A DNA stretch of 64,000 nucleotides. Origin: an uncultured Alistipes sp. GTDB lineage: Bacteria > Bacteroidota > Bacteroidia > Bacteroidales > Rikenellaceae. The notes under the pieces were generated by a model. That model searched no databases. It was not told the DNA's origin and saw only the letters and a list, made by a program, of their open reading frames with translations. This document shows, one piece after another, positions 16,802-25,939 of the stretch. The translations under genes and the position numbers were made by a program. Numbering within the stretch: position 1 is the first letter of the stretch; the number at the start of each line of letters is the position of its first letter. The stretch covers positions 310,001 through 374,000 of the forward strand of contig CALUIK010000001.1 in the NCBI GenBank assembly GCA_944320685.1. The letters run 5' to 3'.

Positions 16802-18779
16802 ATGAAGAAAAAGACAGCACGACAGGGTACTCCTTGTTTCCGACGCTGGAGCCGCAAAGCATACGGCGTATTCGCCTCGCTGGGCCGCTGCGTCAAGATC
16901 GGGGTCCTCTCGGTCAGCATGTCGATCATCTCTTCTGCGACGGCCGGAGCCCAAGACATGGGTGCCGACACCACTTCCGTCTACCGCTCCGTGGAGATGG
17001 AACGGGTGAATGTCGCGGGGCGGCAAGCCTCCACCTCGCGAAGCATCGCGTCGCAGACGCCAGTCTTCAACCGCTCGACGGAGAGCGTCGCGCCCCTGCA
17101 GACCATAGAGTCCGCACTGCGCCTCTCGCCTGCCGTCGACACGCGTGAACGCGGCGGCAAGGGGATACAGACCGACATCTCGATCCGAGGAGGTTCTTTC
17201 GATCAGACCATGATCACTCTCAACGGCATCAACTTCACCGATGCCAGAACCGGACACCAATCCCATTCGCTTCCCATCGACATCAATGCGGTCTCCGCCA
17301 TAAACGTAATCGACGGCGTTTCGGGCGTGGGTGCCTACGCCGGAGCCGTGGACATACGCACCGCCCCGCTCTACCCCCGCTACATAAGCGTCGAGGCTTC
17401 GGGCGGCGCCTACGGCTACTGCTACGGATCGCTGGCCGGAGGCTACACCACCGACCGTCTCTCGCTCTTGGTGACGGGATCGGCGCGCCGCAGCGGAGGG
17501 TACACACACAACACCGATTTCATGAATTACAACGGCTACGCTCGGCTCTCATACTCGTCACCCAAGGCTGGACTGTTCGATATTCAGGCCGGATACCAGA
17601 ACCGGGCTTTCGGCGCCAACGGCTTCTATTCGCTCTCCTACCCCGACCAGTTCGAGCGGACCTCGACGGCACTGGCGTCACTGCGCTGGCTGCGGCAGGG
17701 CGAACGGCTGCGCCTGACGGCAAACGTCAGCTACCGCATGAACACCGACCGATTCGAGCTCATGCGCGGCGACGAGTCGAAGGTACCCTTCAACCACCAC
17801 ATAACCGACAACATAGGTGCCGAGGCGGGGATGGGATACCGTTGGGCCGCAGGTGAGACGTCGGTGGGGATCGACGTGACATACAACCACATATACAGCA
17901 CCGTCCTCGGAGACGAGTGCACCCCGAAACGAATACGCGGCATCGACTACGACCACCGCAAGGGTCGCACCACGGTAAACACCACACTGCGCCACGAGAA
18001 GCGGTGGCGCCGCCTTTCGTTGAACGGGGCCGTCGGCGTCAGCCGTTCGGACTACGGGACCGACGCCCTGTGGAACATCGGCGCAGGATACAACGCGGGC
18101 CGTTGCTGGTCGTTCGGCGCGGGTGTGGTTGAGTCCATGCGACTGCCTACATATACCGACCTCTACTACACCGCCGCAGGGTACAGGAGCGACCGCAATC
18201 TCTCCCCCGAGCACGCCCTTACGTATCACGTGTCGGCACAATACCGCCGCAGCGGCTGGGATGCAGGTCTCTACACCTACTACCGCCGCGGCCGCAACGT
18301 CATAGACTGGGTGAAGCAGGCAGCCGACGACGATTGGCAGTCGATGCAGATAACCGAAATGAACACCCTCGGCGCCGAGCTGTCGCTCGCATATGTCACC
18401 GAAGGGTGGATGCGGCACGCATCGATAGGGTACGGATATATCCATCAGAACTCCGACAGCAAGGGTTATATATCAATATGCGCTCGACCACATGCGCAAC
18501 AAACTGTCGGCACGTCTCGACACAGCGCCCGCACGCCGTCTGACAATATCGGTGACGGGTACACTATATGACCGGATAGGCTCCTATGCGGGCCGCGACG
18601 GCGCCGTACACTCCTATTCGCCCTACTTCCTGCTCGACGCCCGCGCGGCATACGACATATGGAAGATGCGAGTTTTTGTCGACGCCACGAACATCACCTC
18701 CGCCGTATACTACGACTACGGCGGACTGCGCATGCCCGACTGCTGGGTCTCGGCAGGCGTAATATTCACTATCAGGTAA
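16802..18779 (+). pseudogene. TonB-dependent receptor, interrupted by a frameshift near 18470
   Basis: The first frame (16802-18571) encodes an N-terminal SRKAYGVFASLGR...IGVLS stretch, an extended signal found in several Bacteroidota TonB receptors. A plug domain (ESALRLSPAVDTRERGGKGIQTDISIRGGS) and barrel strands follow, up to about residue 558. Then the frame runs into a low-quality tail (ARPHAQQTVGTSRH) and stops. The barrel resumes in another frame with QYALDHMRNKLSARLD and continues to 18779, ending ...WVSAGVIFTIR, a proper last strand. A +1 shift (or loss of two bases) at 18470-18476 restores about 658 residues. The receptor would import a TonB-dependent ligand such as a cobalamin-like molecule, but the substrate is only a guess. 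No SusD partner and no riboswitch-length leader are present. Confidence 0.8.
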
Positions 18780-18807
18780 AGTTAACGGGATTCAGCGAGA
18801 AGGACAA

Positions 18808-18838
18808 GCGCCGGCCACAAGGCCGGCGCCGCTTTTTT
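18808..18838 (+). terminator. intrinsic terminator
   Basis: A 9-bp stem (18808-18816 with 18821-18829) with loop ACAA is followed by six T residues at 18833-18838. It lies between the convergent TonB receptor and GtrA-like genes. Confidence 0.88.
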
Positions 18839-18874
18839 CATGGCGGCGACTGCGAACCCCGCCCGTTTCGACAG

Positions 18875-19360
18875 TCAATCCTTACGCTCGGCAAAGGTGA
18901 AATAACGGCCCGCAAGATAGCTGTATGTGACGCACACGGCCGTCGTCAGGGCCTTGGCCGGTGTAGGCCACACGCCGCACGCTTCGACGAATAACTTTAT
19001 GCACACGTAATTCAGCAACAGCGACCCTGCCACCGTGAGCGCATAGCGCGCAACCTGACGCGACGCGCGTGTTCCCGTAACGCAGAAAGCCACGTTGCGG
19101 TTCAGCCAGAAACCCGTGAAGAACGTTATCGGGAAGACCACGGCCAAAGCCGCGACATGGGGCGAAACCACAACGACACCGAGGTCGATATACCGCCCGC
19201 CCACTATAAAATGGTAGATCAGGAAATACCACACGAGGTCAAGCGCCATGTTGGCACCGCCGCATACGGCGTAACGAAACATGCGGCGCGATACGAGGTG
19301 CGCCAGCGGCCTGACATAAAAGAAGTCTATCGCGCGTATGATCGCGTCGGCAAGTCTCAT
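18875..19360 (-). CDS. GtrA-like family membrane protein
   Basis: The 161-residue protein has four hydrophobic segments. FRYAVCGGANMALDLVWYFLIYHF, then PITFFTGFWLNRNVAF and a YLAGRYFTF ending, fit the GtrA family. Members are thought to help flip or hand over lipid-linked sugars for cell-envelope glycosylation. The ATG at 19360 overlaps the stop of the HU/SPOR gene (ATGA), which argues for this start rather than 19381. It is the last gene of a minus-strand unit with lgt and the HU/SPOR protein. No glycosyltransferase partner is adjacent. Confidence 0.85.
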   Translation of the reverse strand: MRLADAIIRAIDFFYVRPLAHLVSRRMFRYAVCGGANMALDLVWYFLIYHFIVGGRYIDLGVVVVSPHVAALAVVFPITFFTGFWLNRNVAFCVTGTRASRQVARYALTVAGSLLLNYVCIKLFVEACGVWPTPAKALTTAVCVTYSYLAGRYFTFAERKD

Positions 19361-20289
19361 CGTTTCACCTCGTATATCCACAGGTCGGGATATATGTCCT
19401 TGTACGACCGGGCGAAGGCGTTGCAGTCGGCACGGTTGTCACTGCCGAAGAGCGCCGCGATGAATTTATCCTTGAACGGGATTATGCGGCCATCCATATC
19501 CTTGATGTTCTTCTCCGCCATCTCCAGCGCCCGCGCGGCATTCTGCTCCGTCGAGAATACACCCGACACGACCCAGAACGTGTAATCCCCACCCGCCGCA
19601 GATGCCGCAACCCCCTGCGCCGTCTGTTGCGCTTGGGGCGCAGGCTGCGCTTCCTGCGGCACTTGCGGCTGCTGCGTCTCTGACGCAGGTTGCGGCACCG
19701 GCTCCGCCGCTGCCGGCAGCAGGGAATCCGCCGTCGAGGTCCCCGCGGAATCCGTATCCTCCGCAACTGCGGTAACCGCAGCCGCGCCGTCGCCACCAAC
19801 GACGCTCACGCCGCCGAACAGCGCGTCGCCCCACATCATGTATACGCCCACGCAGACAGCCACGGCAACACATACGCCGCTCACGGCATAAAGCCATGCA
19901 TTCGAACGGCGCCGCACCACCAGCGTCTTCACGCCGCCGGGGTTGATCGCGGCATTGAACTCCGGCTCGGGCGAGAAACTCTTGTCGCTCAGCACACCCA
20001 CGCCACCGATGGTTATACGTTTGCCTTCGCGCGTCTTCGCCAGCCAGCGGTCGTATATGTCGCGCGCCTGCTCCTCGCCGCATCCGGCGATGGCGACGAT
20101 CTCGTCCACGATCGAACGCCCCTCGGCCTGCGAAGAGAAGGTCACCGCGTTGCGCGGACTCAAAAGACGATCCTTCGATATGCGCTTGGCACCCTGCCGC
20201 TCGATGAAGAGCGTGCCCACCTCGGGCAGGACGACGCCCTTGCCGCCGATGAGCATGTTATAGATGATCTTGTTAACCTCTTCTACCAT
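19357..20289 (-). CDS. HU-like (CCDC81-type) domain protein with TM segment and SPOR domain
   Basis: The 310-residue protein has three parts. Residues 1-115 resemble the paired HU-like modules found in Bacteroidota (NKIIYNMLIGGKGVVLPEVGTL; IVDEIVAIAGCGEEQARDIY; GKRITIGGVGVLSDKS). A transmembrane segment lies near 131-150, and a Pro/Ala/Gln-rich linker (about 190-235) leads to a C-terminal SPOR domain (about 240-308: WVVSGVFSTEQNAARALEMAEK). SPOR domains bind denuded septal peptidoglycan, so a cell-division role is plausible. The N-terminal part is cytoplasmic by topology. It overlaps lgt by seven bases and GtrA by four. Confidence 0.8.
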   Translation of the reverse strand: MVEEVNKIIYNMLIGGKGVVLPEVGTLFIERQGAKRISKDRLLSPRNAVTFSSQAEGRSIVDEIVAIAGCGEEQARDIYDRWLAKTREGKRITIGGVGVLSDKSFSPEPEFNAAINPGGVKTLVVRRRSNAWLYAVSGVCVAVAVCVGVYMMWGDALFGGVSVVGGDGAAAVTAVAEDTDSAGTSTADSLLPAAAEPVPQPASETQQPQVPQEAQPAPQAQQTAQGVAASAAGGDYTFWVVSGVFSTEQNAARALEMAEKNIKDMDGRIIPFKDKFIAALFGSDNRADCNAFARSYKDIYPDLWIYEVKR

Positions 20290-21209
20290 TTTTTCTTGCT
20301 TTTTTTCTTTTTCGACACACCGCCGCCTTCACCCGCCGCGGTCGCACCGCGGTGCACCATACCGGCCCTTTCAGACGGAGGCGCCGCCACGGCGAAGCGC
20401 CCCTGACGTCCGCGCCATATCATCCACGCGCCCAACAGGATGAAAGGTATGCTGAGCAGTTGTCCCATATTGAGTGCCATCCCCTGCTCGAAAGCCTCCT
20501 GATCGGCCTTTATGAACTCGATAAAGAACCGCGTGAGGAAGATGCCGATCAATCCCACCCCGAACATCAGGCCGGCGTGGCGCCGTCCCTCGTCGCGGCG
20601 GCGGTAAAGCCACAACAGCACCGCGAAGGTCACAACATAACATATGGCCTCGTACAACTGTGCAGGATGCAGTACGGGAATCCGCTCCACGGGCAGCGAG
20701 GGATAGAGCCGCACGAACTTGAACCCCCACGGCAGGTCGGTCGCCGAGCCCACGATCTCCGAATTGCACAGGTTGCCCATACGCACCAGAGCCCCGCCTA
20801 TCGAGACGGGAACCATGATGCGGTCGAGCCACCACACATACGGCATGCGGCACTTGCGGGCGGTGATCCACATGCCTATCAACATGCCTATGGCGGCCCC
20901 GTGGCTCGCCATTCCGCCGTTGCGGATCTCCGTGAGGATAGCCCACGGCTTGGCGATATAATAGCTGAACTCGTAAAAGAGACAATGCCCTATGCGGGCA
21001 CCGAGGATGGCGCCGAGGGTGATCCATACGAATCCCGTCTCTACGATCTGGGGGCCGAAGCCCTCGCGTCTTGCAAAGTACGAGAAAAACCTCTCGCCGA
21101 GAAGTATTGTCAGGGCCCACGTGAGGCCGTAATAGCGTATGTCGAGCGATCCGATGGAGAACATCACCGGATCAAAGTCCCACACGATATAGAACAGGTC
21201 GTTGAGCAT
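20283..21209 (-). CDS. lgt: prolipoprotein diacylglyceryl transferase
   Basis: The 308-residue multi-pass protein carries the Lgt features: IRYYGLTWALTILLG near the N-terminus, GARIGHCLFYEF, the signature region GGMASHGAAIGML, RMGNLCNSEIVG and HPAQLYEAICY. Lgt attaches diacylglycerol to the lipobox Cys of prolipoproteins, several of which occur in this window. The C-terminus is a basic Lys-rich tail (KKKKSKKKW) that overlaps the start of the next gene by seven bases. Confidence 0.95.
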   Translation of the reverse strand: MLNDLFYIVWDFDPVMFSIGSLDIRYYGLTWALTILLGERFFSYFARREGFGPQIVETGFVWITLGAILGARIGHCLFYEFSYYIAKPWAILTEIRNGGMASHGAAIGMLIGMWITARKCRMPYVWWLDRIMVPVSIGGALVRMGNLCNSEIVGSATDLPWGFKFVRLYPSLPVERIPVLHPAQLYEAICYVVTFAVLLWLYRRRDEGRRHAGLMFGVGLIGIFLTRFFIEFIKADQEAFEQGMALNMGQLLSIPFILLGAWMIWRGRQGRFAVAAPPSERAGMVHRGATAAGEGGGVSKKKKSKKKW

Positions 21210-21264
21210 TTATCGCTTATAAGGGTTAGCTGTAGCAGGATATATCTGATCATACGCCGCCGCA

Positions 21265-22314
21265 TCACTTCTCGGCAGGCGACTGCGCCTTCTTGAGCGT
21301 AAAGGCGAATGTCGTGCCCACGCCCGGCTCGCTGCGCACGTTGATGCGTTCGCCGTGCGCCTCGATTATATGCTTTACGATGGCAAGGCCCAGCCCAGTG
21401 CCTCCCTGCTCGCGCGAGCGGCCCTTGTCGACACGGTAGAAACGCTCGAAGATGCGCGGTATGTCATCCTTGCCGATGCCCACGCCCGTATCCTCCACCT
21501 CGACCAGGATCTTGTCCATCATGTCGCGGAACTTTATGCGCGTCGATCCGCCCTCCTTGCCGTAATGTATCGAGTTGATGATGAGGTTCACCAGCACTTG
21601 TCCCACATAGTGCTTGTCGGCCGTCACCCAGAAGGGCGAAGGCAGGTAGTCCGCCCCCTTGACCGATATGCGGATCTTGCGCTTGGCCGCCTCGATCTCC
21701 AGCTGGTCGGCGATCTCCTTGGCAAGGGCCACGATGTCGAACTTGTCGTTCTTCAGGCGGTTCATGTCGCTCTCGAGTTTCGAGATTGTGTCCAGATCGT
21801 TCACTATGTTGATCAGGCGGTCGATGCTCTTCTCGGCGCGCTCAAGGTACTTGCGGTTGATGAGCTCGTCCTCCAGACCTCCGTCGAGCAGCGTCGAGAT
21901 ATAGCCTTGGATGTTGAAGATCGGGGTTTTCAGTTCGTGCGCCACATTGCCCAGATACTGCTTGCGGAACTTCTCCGTCTGCTTCAGTCGGGCGATCTCC
22001 TTGTCGTTGTCGTCGGCCCATGCCGTGAGTTCCTCTGAGATCTTCTCCACATGCTTGTCCTTGAGTTCGTCGGCTATCTCGGTGGTGTGCACGTCACGCG
22101 AGAAGACGATCGAATATATCGGCTTGAGCTTGTAGGCCACATACGACCGTATCGTATAGAGCGAGAAGAGGGCCAGCAGCGCGAACACCACGACCGATAT
22201 GCACACGGCCTTCCACCATACAATACCGCACCATGCCATCACAGCCGCCACGATAACCGTAGCCGCCAGCGCCAGCAACAACGATGCGCTCTCCTTTGTT
22301 TTTATAGTCATCAT
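21265..22314 (-). CDS. membrane sensor histidine kinase, no adjacent response regulator
   Basis: The 349-residue kinase (start at 22314, MMTIKTKESA) has two transmembrane segments (about 11-30 and 34-54) with almost no periplasmic loop. A cytoplasmic linker leads to the HisKA box LGNVAHELKTP (His126) and HATPase motifs NLIINSIHYG, VEDTGVGIGKDDIPRIFERFYRVD and GGTGLGLAIVKHII. This resembles the PhoR-like group. The short loop suggests it senses a membrane or intracellular cue. The frame extends to 22488 but overlaps the next gene's end and looks non-coding. No receiver-domain gene is next to it. Confidence 0.9.
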   Translation of the reverse strand: MMTIKTKESASLLLALAATVIVAAVMAWCGIVWWKAVCISVVVFALLALFSLYTIRSYVAYKLKPIYSIVFSRDVHTTEIADELKDKHVEKISEELTAWADDNDKEIARLKQTEKFRKQYLGNVAHELKTPIFNIQGYISTLLDGGLEDELINRKYLERAEKSIDRLINIVNDLDTISKLESDMNRLKNDKFDIVALAKEIADQLEIEAAKRKIRISVKGADYLPSPFWVTADKHYVGQVLVNLIINSIHYGKEGGSTRIKFRDMMDKILVEVEDTGVGIGKDDIPRIFERFYRVDKGRSREQGGTGLGLAIVKHIIEAHGERINVRSEPGVGTTFAFTLKKAQSPAEK

Positions 22315-22448
22315 AACTGCAAGTTTTATGTTTTCAAACTTTTTCTTCTTCCTTCCGTCCGTTTCCTCTCGGGCCGTCATCCGCACGCCGCAGTCCTCCA
22401 TTTCCGGGCCACGCCTGCAGCGCGCCCCTCCGGCACGCGCATACGGCG

Positions 22449-23078
22449 TCAGCAGATGCGCAGCTGCCCCACCACACGGTATACGCACTCCACATCCTCG
22501 ACGGCGACGCGCACGTTGTCGAAACCGTCGTTCGCCGCCTCGAGCATCAACACCTGCCGTCCAGCGTCGTCGGCGATATGCACTTTACGCAAAAGTATAT
22601 AATTTTGACTACCGATGACATATGTTCCCCCTGGAATAATCGCCCCGACAGCCGTTTTTTTCAGGAATACGATCGTTCCCGGCATAATCTCGGCGCTCAT
22701 GGCCATATCGTAGCTGCGCATGGCACAGTCGCAATCCTCCATCATGGGGATCACCATGCCGCACTCGGGCGTCATCTCCGACAGGCGCCTTATCGACCGT
22801 CCCTGCACGTCGACATCGAAGAAAGGGATCTGACCCGCCCTGACGTCACTCACCATCATCTCGCCTTCACCCGTAAGCAGCCACGCGAGGCTGATCTCGG
22901 GGAACTTGCCCGTGATACGGCGCGCCAGATTCTGCGATATGCCGTTCTTGCCCGCCTTTATCTGGTAGAGGTTCTCCGAACGCGACAGGCCGATGTAACG
23001 GCCGAAATAGTTTATGGTCATGTTCGCCCATCGTATCACGCACTCCAAACGCTCCCAATTTTCATTTTTATTTGTCAT
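22449..23078 (-). CDS. helix-turn-helix regulator with S24/LexA-like C-terminal domain
   Basis: The 209-residue product has an N-terminal HTH (about 14-70: MTINYFGRYIGLSRSENLYQIKAGKNG, ending SLAWLLTGEG) and a C-terminal fold like phage C2/LexA repressors (about 110-209: AMSAEIMPGTIVFLK; GGTYVIGS). Where self-cleaving repressors have a Ser in a DSM motif, this one reads SYDM, so the catalytic Ser appears lost and it probably does not autocleave. I chose the ATG at 23078 (MTNKNENWER). It is divergent from tRNA-Arg with only 31 bases between them. Confidence 0.75.
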   Translation of the reverse strand: MTNKNENWERLECVIRWANMTINYFGRYIGLSRSENLYQIKAGKNGISQNLARRITGKFPEISLAWLLTGEGEMMVSDVRAGQIPFFDVDVQGRSIRRLSEMTPECGMVIPMMEDCDCAMRSYDMAMSAEIMPGTIVFLKKTAVGAIIPGGTYVIGSQNYILLRKVHIADDAGRQVLMLEAANDGFDNVRVAVEDVECVYRVVGQLRIC

Positions 23079-23102
23079 ATAAATTTTTTTTTCGCATCTT
23101 TG
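23071..23102 (+). promoter_or_regulatory. promoter for tRNA-Arg, overlapping the regulator start
   Basis: TTTG at 23071-23074, a 20-base spacer, and CATCTTTG at 23095-23102 (C instead of T in the first position). The tRNA begins eight bases later, as expected for a transcription start. The upstream box lies inside the first codons of the divergent regulator gene. Confidence 0.7.
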
Positions 23103-23109
23103 CACCTGC

Positions 23110-23181
23110 GGCCTCGTAGTTCAATGGATAGAATTTAAGATTCCGGTTCTTACGATGAAGGTTCGAATCCTTTCGAGGCTA
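23110..23181 (+). tRNA. tRNA-Arg (anticodon CCG)
   Basis: The cloverleaf folds by hand. The acceptor stem pairs GGCCTCG (23110-23116) with CGAGGCT (23174-23180), including one G-T wobble. The D stem is GTTC/GAAT. The anticodon stem TAAGA/TCTTA encloses the loop TTCCGGT with anticodon CCG. The T arm is GAAGG-TTCGAAT-CCTTT. The discriminator is A at 23181. CCA is not encoded; ACAC follows. It decodes CGG. Confidence 0.95.
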
Positions 23182-23187
23182 CACGGC

Positions 23188-23210
23188 AGAGGGCTTTACG
23201 CCCTCTTTTT
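23188..23210 (+). terminator. tRNA terminator
   Basis: AGAGGGC (23188-23194) pairs with GCCCTCT (23200-23206), followed directly by TTTT. Confidence 0.85.
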
Positions 23211-23597
23211 CGTTATTAGGGCCGGCGGACCCACACATACGCATCCAAAGATGCCGACAGCGGAACCGCCGCGCCGCCATCATGCCGCAACGCGGACGGA
23301 TGCCGTGCAAAGGCGCCCCCGACACCCCTCCGAGCATACAGCGGCCCGCTCCTTTAATTTTCCAAAGATAACAATTTTATCATTACCAATGACACAAACG
23401 GCATGAAAAATATTTCTTTTGGACACCATCGACGGCCGCCGGCACACCCCTGCATACATGCCCGCGCCATGCATAGAGGCCTGCGCCGCACGCCGAAACA
23501 AGCCGTCCCGAAACAGCGTTTTCCCCCGCATCCGCGTTCGGATCTCCCCGTATCCGCACAATACGGCATGATCAAATCCTGAAACCTGCGTTTTCGA
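23211..23597. other. intergenic stretch without a supported gene
   Basis: Only short overlapping frames without family features occur here. A minus-strand TATCTTTG (23363-23370) matches the -7 consensus. A TTTG box lies 24 bases upstream of it on the same strand (23395-23398), longer than the usual 19-21 spacing. If active, it would run antisense through the tRNA towards the regulator gene. Nothing else was recognised. Confidence 0.4.
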
Positions 23598-23629
23598 TTT
23601 GTCTCTGCGCCCGACTTTGCGTATATTTG
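23598..23629 (+). promoter_or_regulatory. promoter for ruvB
   Basis: TTTG at 23598-23601, a 20-base spacer and TATATTTG at 23622-23629: exact matches to both consensus boxes. It decides the ruvB start, because the open frame begins inside this promoter. Confidence 0.8.
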
Positions 23630-23695
23630 TACCCGGTTAACCCGCCCTGCACGGCACAACGGCAGCGGCAGGAGCCTCTTCCACCGTTACACAAC

Positions 23696-24709
23696 ATGGG
23701 CACAGACAGAAACATGCGAAACATAGAGAGCGATCTGGAGTTCGAAAACCGTATCCGGCCGCAGGATCTGGCGGCATTCTCGGGGCAGGACAAGATCGTC
23801 GACAACCTCAAGGTCTTCATCAAGGCGGCGCTCATGCGCGGCGACTCGCTCGACCACGTACTGCTGCACGGCCCCCCGGGTCTGGGCAAGACCACCCTCG
23901 CCAACATCATCGCACACGAGATGGGGGCGCAGCTCAAGGTCACCTCGGGTCCCGTGCTCGACAAACCGGGCGATCTGGCAGGACTGCTCACCAACCTCAA
24001 CGCCGGCGACGTGCTCTTCATCGACGAGATACACCGTCTGAGCCCAATCGTCGAGGAGTACCTATACTCGGCCATGGAGGACTACAAGATAGACATCGTA
24101 CTCGACAAGGGCCCCTCCGCCCGCTCGATACAGATCGAGCTGGCACCTTTCACCCTTGTGGGCGCCACCACCCGCAGCGGCCTGCTCACATCGCCCCTGC
24201 GCGCACGCTTCGGCATTCAATGCCATCTCGAATATTACGACGCCGCGGTGCTCGCACGCATAGTAAAACGCTCGGCACGAATACTCGACATATCTATCGA
24301 CGACGCCGCCGCCAAGGAGGTGGCGTTGCGCTCACGCGGCACACCTCGCATAGCCAACGCCCTGCTGCGACGCGTGCGCGACTTCGCAATGGTCAAGGGC
24401 GAAGGCCATATTGACCTCGGAATCACGCGTATAGCCCTCACGGCGCTGAATATCGACTCGCGCGGCCTCGACCGCATGGACAACCGTATCCTGAGCACCA
24501 TAATCGAGAAGTTCAAGGGCGGCCCCGTAGGTCTGAACACCATAGCCACGGCCGTAGGCGAGGAGGCCGGCACCATAGAGGATGTCTACGAACCGTTCCT
24601 TATCAAGGAGGGTTTCATCAAGCGTACGCCCCGCGGCCGCGAAGCCACCGAACTCGCATACCGCCACATGGGGCTCATGCCCGACAGCAGCGAGAACACA
24701 CTCTTTTAA
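23696..24709 (+). CDS. ruvB: Holliday junction branch migration ATPase RuvB
   Basis: The 337-residue AAA+ protein has Walker [20 protein letters not shown], Walker [12 protein letters not shown], sensor [20 protein letters not shown], and the winged-helix end [19 protein letters not shown]. It drives branch migration with RuvA at Holliday junctions. I chose the ATG at 23696 ([10 protein letters not shown]) rather than the frame opening at 23627, which overlaps the promoter. ruvA and ruvC are elsewhere. The phosphoesterase gene follows after 73 bases. Confidence 0.97.
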   Translation: MGTDRNMRNIESDLEFENRIRPQDLAAFSGQDKIVDNLKVFIKAALMRGDSLDHVLLHGPPGLGKTTLANIIAHEMGAQLKVTSGPVLDKPGDLAGLLTNLNAGDVLFIDEIHRLSPIVEEYLYSAMEDYKIDIVLDKGPSARSIQIELAPFTLVGATTRSGLLTSPLRARFGIQCHLEYYDAAVLARIVKRSARILDISIDDAAAKEVALRSRGTPRIANALLRRVRDFAMVKGEGHIDLGITRIALTALNIDSRGLDRMDNRILSTIIEKFKGGPVGLNTIATAVGEEAGTIEDVYEPFLIKEGFIKRTPRGREATELAYRHMGLMPDSSENTLF

Positions 24710-24782
24710 GCCCGGGCGGCGATGCCGCCGGAACGACGGAACGATTACAGACAAAACCGAAACCTCAAAAATACTCGAACCG

Positions 24783-25916
24783 ATGAAACACATTGCAACC
24801 ACCATCCTGCTGCTGGCGGCGGTCGCGACGGCCGCGGCTCAGCCCCCCACGGGTGCGCCCCAGATTCCCGTCTATCCTGCGCTGCAGGACGAGAGCTCAT
24901 TCTCGATGATCATGGTACCCGACCCGCAGAGCTATGTGAAGTTCGCGGCCAACCAACCTCTCTTCGAGCTGCAGACGGCATGGATCGCACAGAACATCGA
25001 CCGCCTGAACATCCGCGCCGCCCTCTTCACGGGAGACATGGTCGAACAGAACAACAAGCTCATCGCCGCAGGCATACCCAACCCCAACAACGGCGACCGC
25101 ACCTCGCGCCAGCAGTGGCAGGCCGTGTCGGACGCCCTTGCGCGCCTCGACGGCAAAATCCCCTACATCGTATGCCAAGGCAACCACGACACAGGGTATA
25201 TCGCCGCCGAGCACCGGCTTTCGAACATGCCCGACTACATATACCCCGAACGCAACCCCGCCTTCGCCGCGTCCCTCGTTTCGACGGGCGCCAACCACCA
25301 AGGGCTCCACACGATGGAGAACGCCGCCTACGAGTTCCACGACGAGGCGTGGGGCGACCTGCTCGTCATAGCCTTCGAATTCGCGCCGCGCGACGAAGCC
25401 CTCGAATGGGCACGCCAGCTCATCGAATCGGAAGCCTATCGCAACCACCGCGTAATAATCCTCACCCACTCGTTCCTCGCGACCGACAGCAGCCGCATCG
25501 AGAAGGAGGACTACAAGCTCACGCCGCGCAACTGGGCGCAGGCCGTATGGGACAAACTCATATACCCCTCGAAGAACATATGCCTCGTGCTGTGCGGACA
25601 CACAGGCTCACCTCCTGCCATCGGCAAGGACGGCGAAGTCGACTACAGTTCGACCTCGGCGCTGCGCGTGGACAAGGCGGCCGACGGACGCGACATTCCG
25701 CAGATGATGTTCAACTCGCAGAACGGCGACGGCGACTGGAACGGCAACGGCGGCGACTGCTGGCTCCGCATACTGGAGTTCATGCCCGACGGCAAGACCA
25801 TCTCGGTGCGCACCTTTTCCCCGCTTTTCGCCATATCGAAGCGCACGGCCGGCATGGCTTGGCGTACCGGCAGCTGCGATCAGTTCGACATCACGATTGG
25901 CTCGATAAATAGATAA
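24783..25916 (+). CDS. secreted calcineurin-like metallophosphoesterase
   Basis: The 377-residue protein has a signal peptide (MKHIATTILLLAAVATAAAQ) and the metallophosphoesterase motifs in order: MVPDPQ (degenerate first motif, D-x-Q instead of D-x-H), FTGDMVEQ, QGNHDTG, ILTHS and LCGHTG. It should bind two metal ions and hydrolyse a phosphoester in the periplasm or outside; the substrate is unknown. I preferred the ATG at 24783 with its clean signal peptide. A 15-bp terminator follows. Confidence 0.85.
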   Translation: MKHIATTILLLAAVATAAAQPPTGAPQIPVYPALQDESSFSMIMVPDPQSYVKFAANQPLFELQTAWIAQNIDRLNIRAALFTGDMVEQNNKLIAAGIPNPNNGDRTSRQQWQAVSDALARLDGKIPYIVCQGNHDTGYIAAEHRLSNMPDYIYPERNPAFAASLVSTGANHQGLHTMENAAYEFHDEAWGDLLVIAFEFAPRDEALEWARQLIESEAYRNHRVIILTHSFLATDSSRIEKEDYKLTPRNWAQAVWDKLIYPSKNICLVLCGHTGSPPAIGKDGEVDYSSTSALRVDKAADGRDIPQMMFNSQNGDGDWNGNGGDCWLRILEFMPDGKTISVRTFSPLFAISKRTAGMAWRTGSCDQFDITIGSINR

Positions 25917-25939
25917 TGCGGCGGCAGTACAGCACACGG

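Noticed and set aside
23155..23659. Several small frames between tRNA-Arg and ruvB
   Set aside because: They overlap each other on both strands, include the tRNA or the ruvB promoter, and have no protein-like features.
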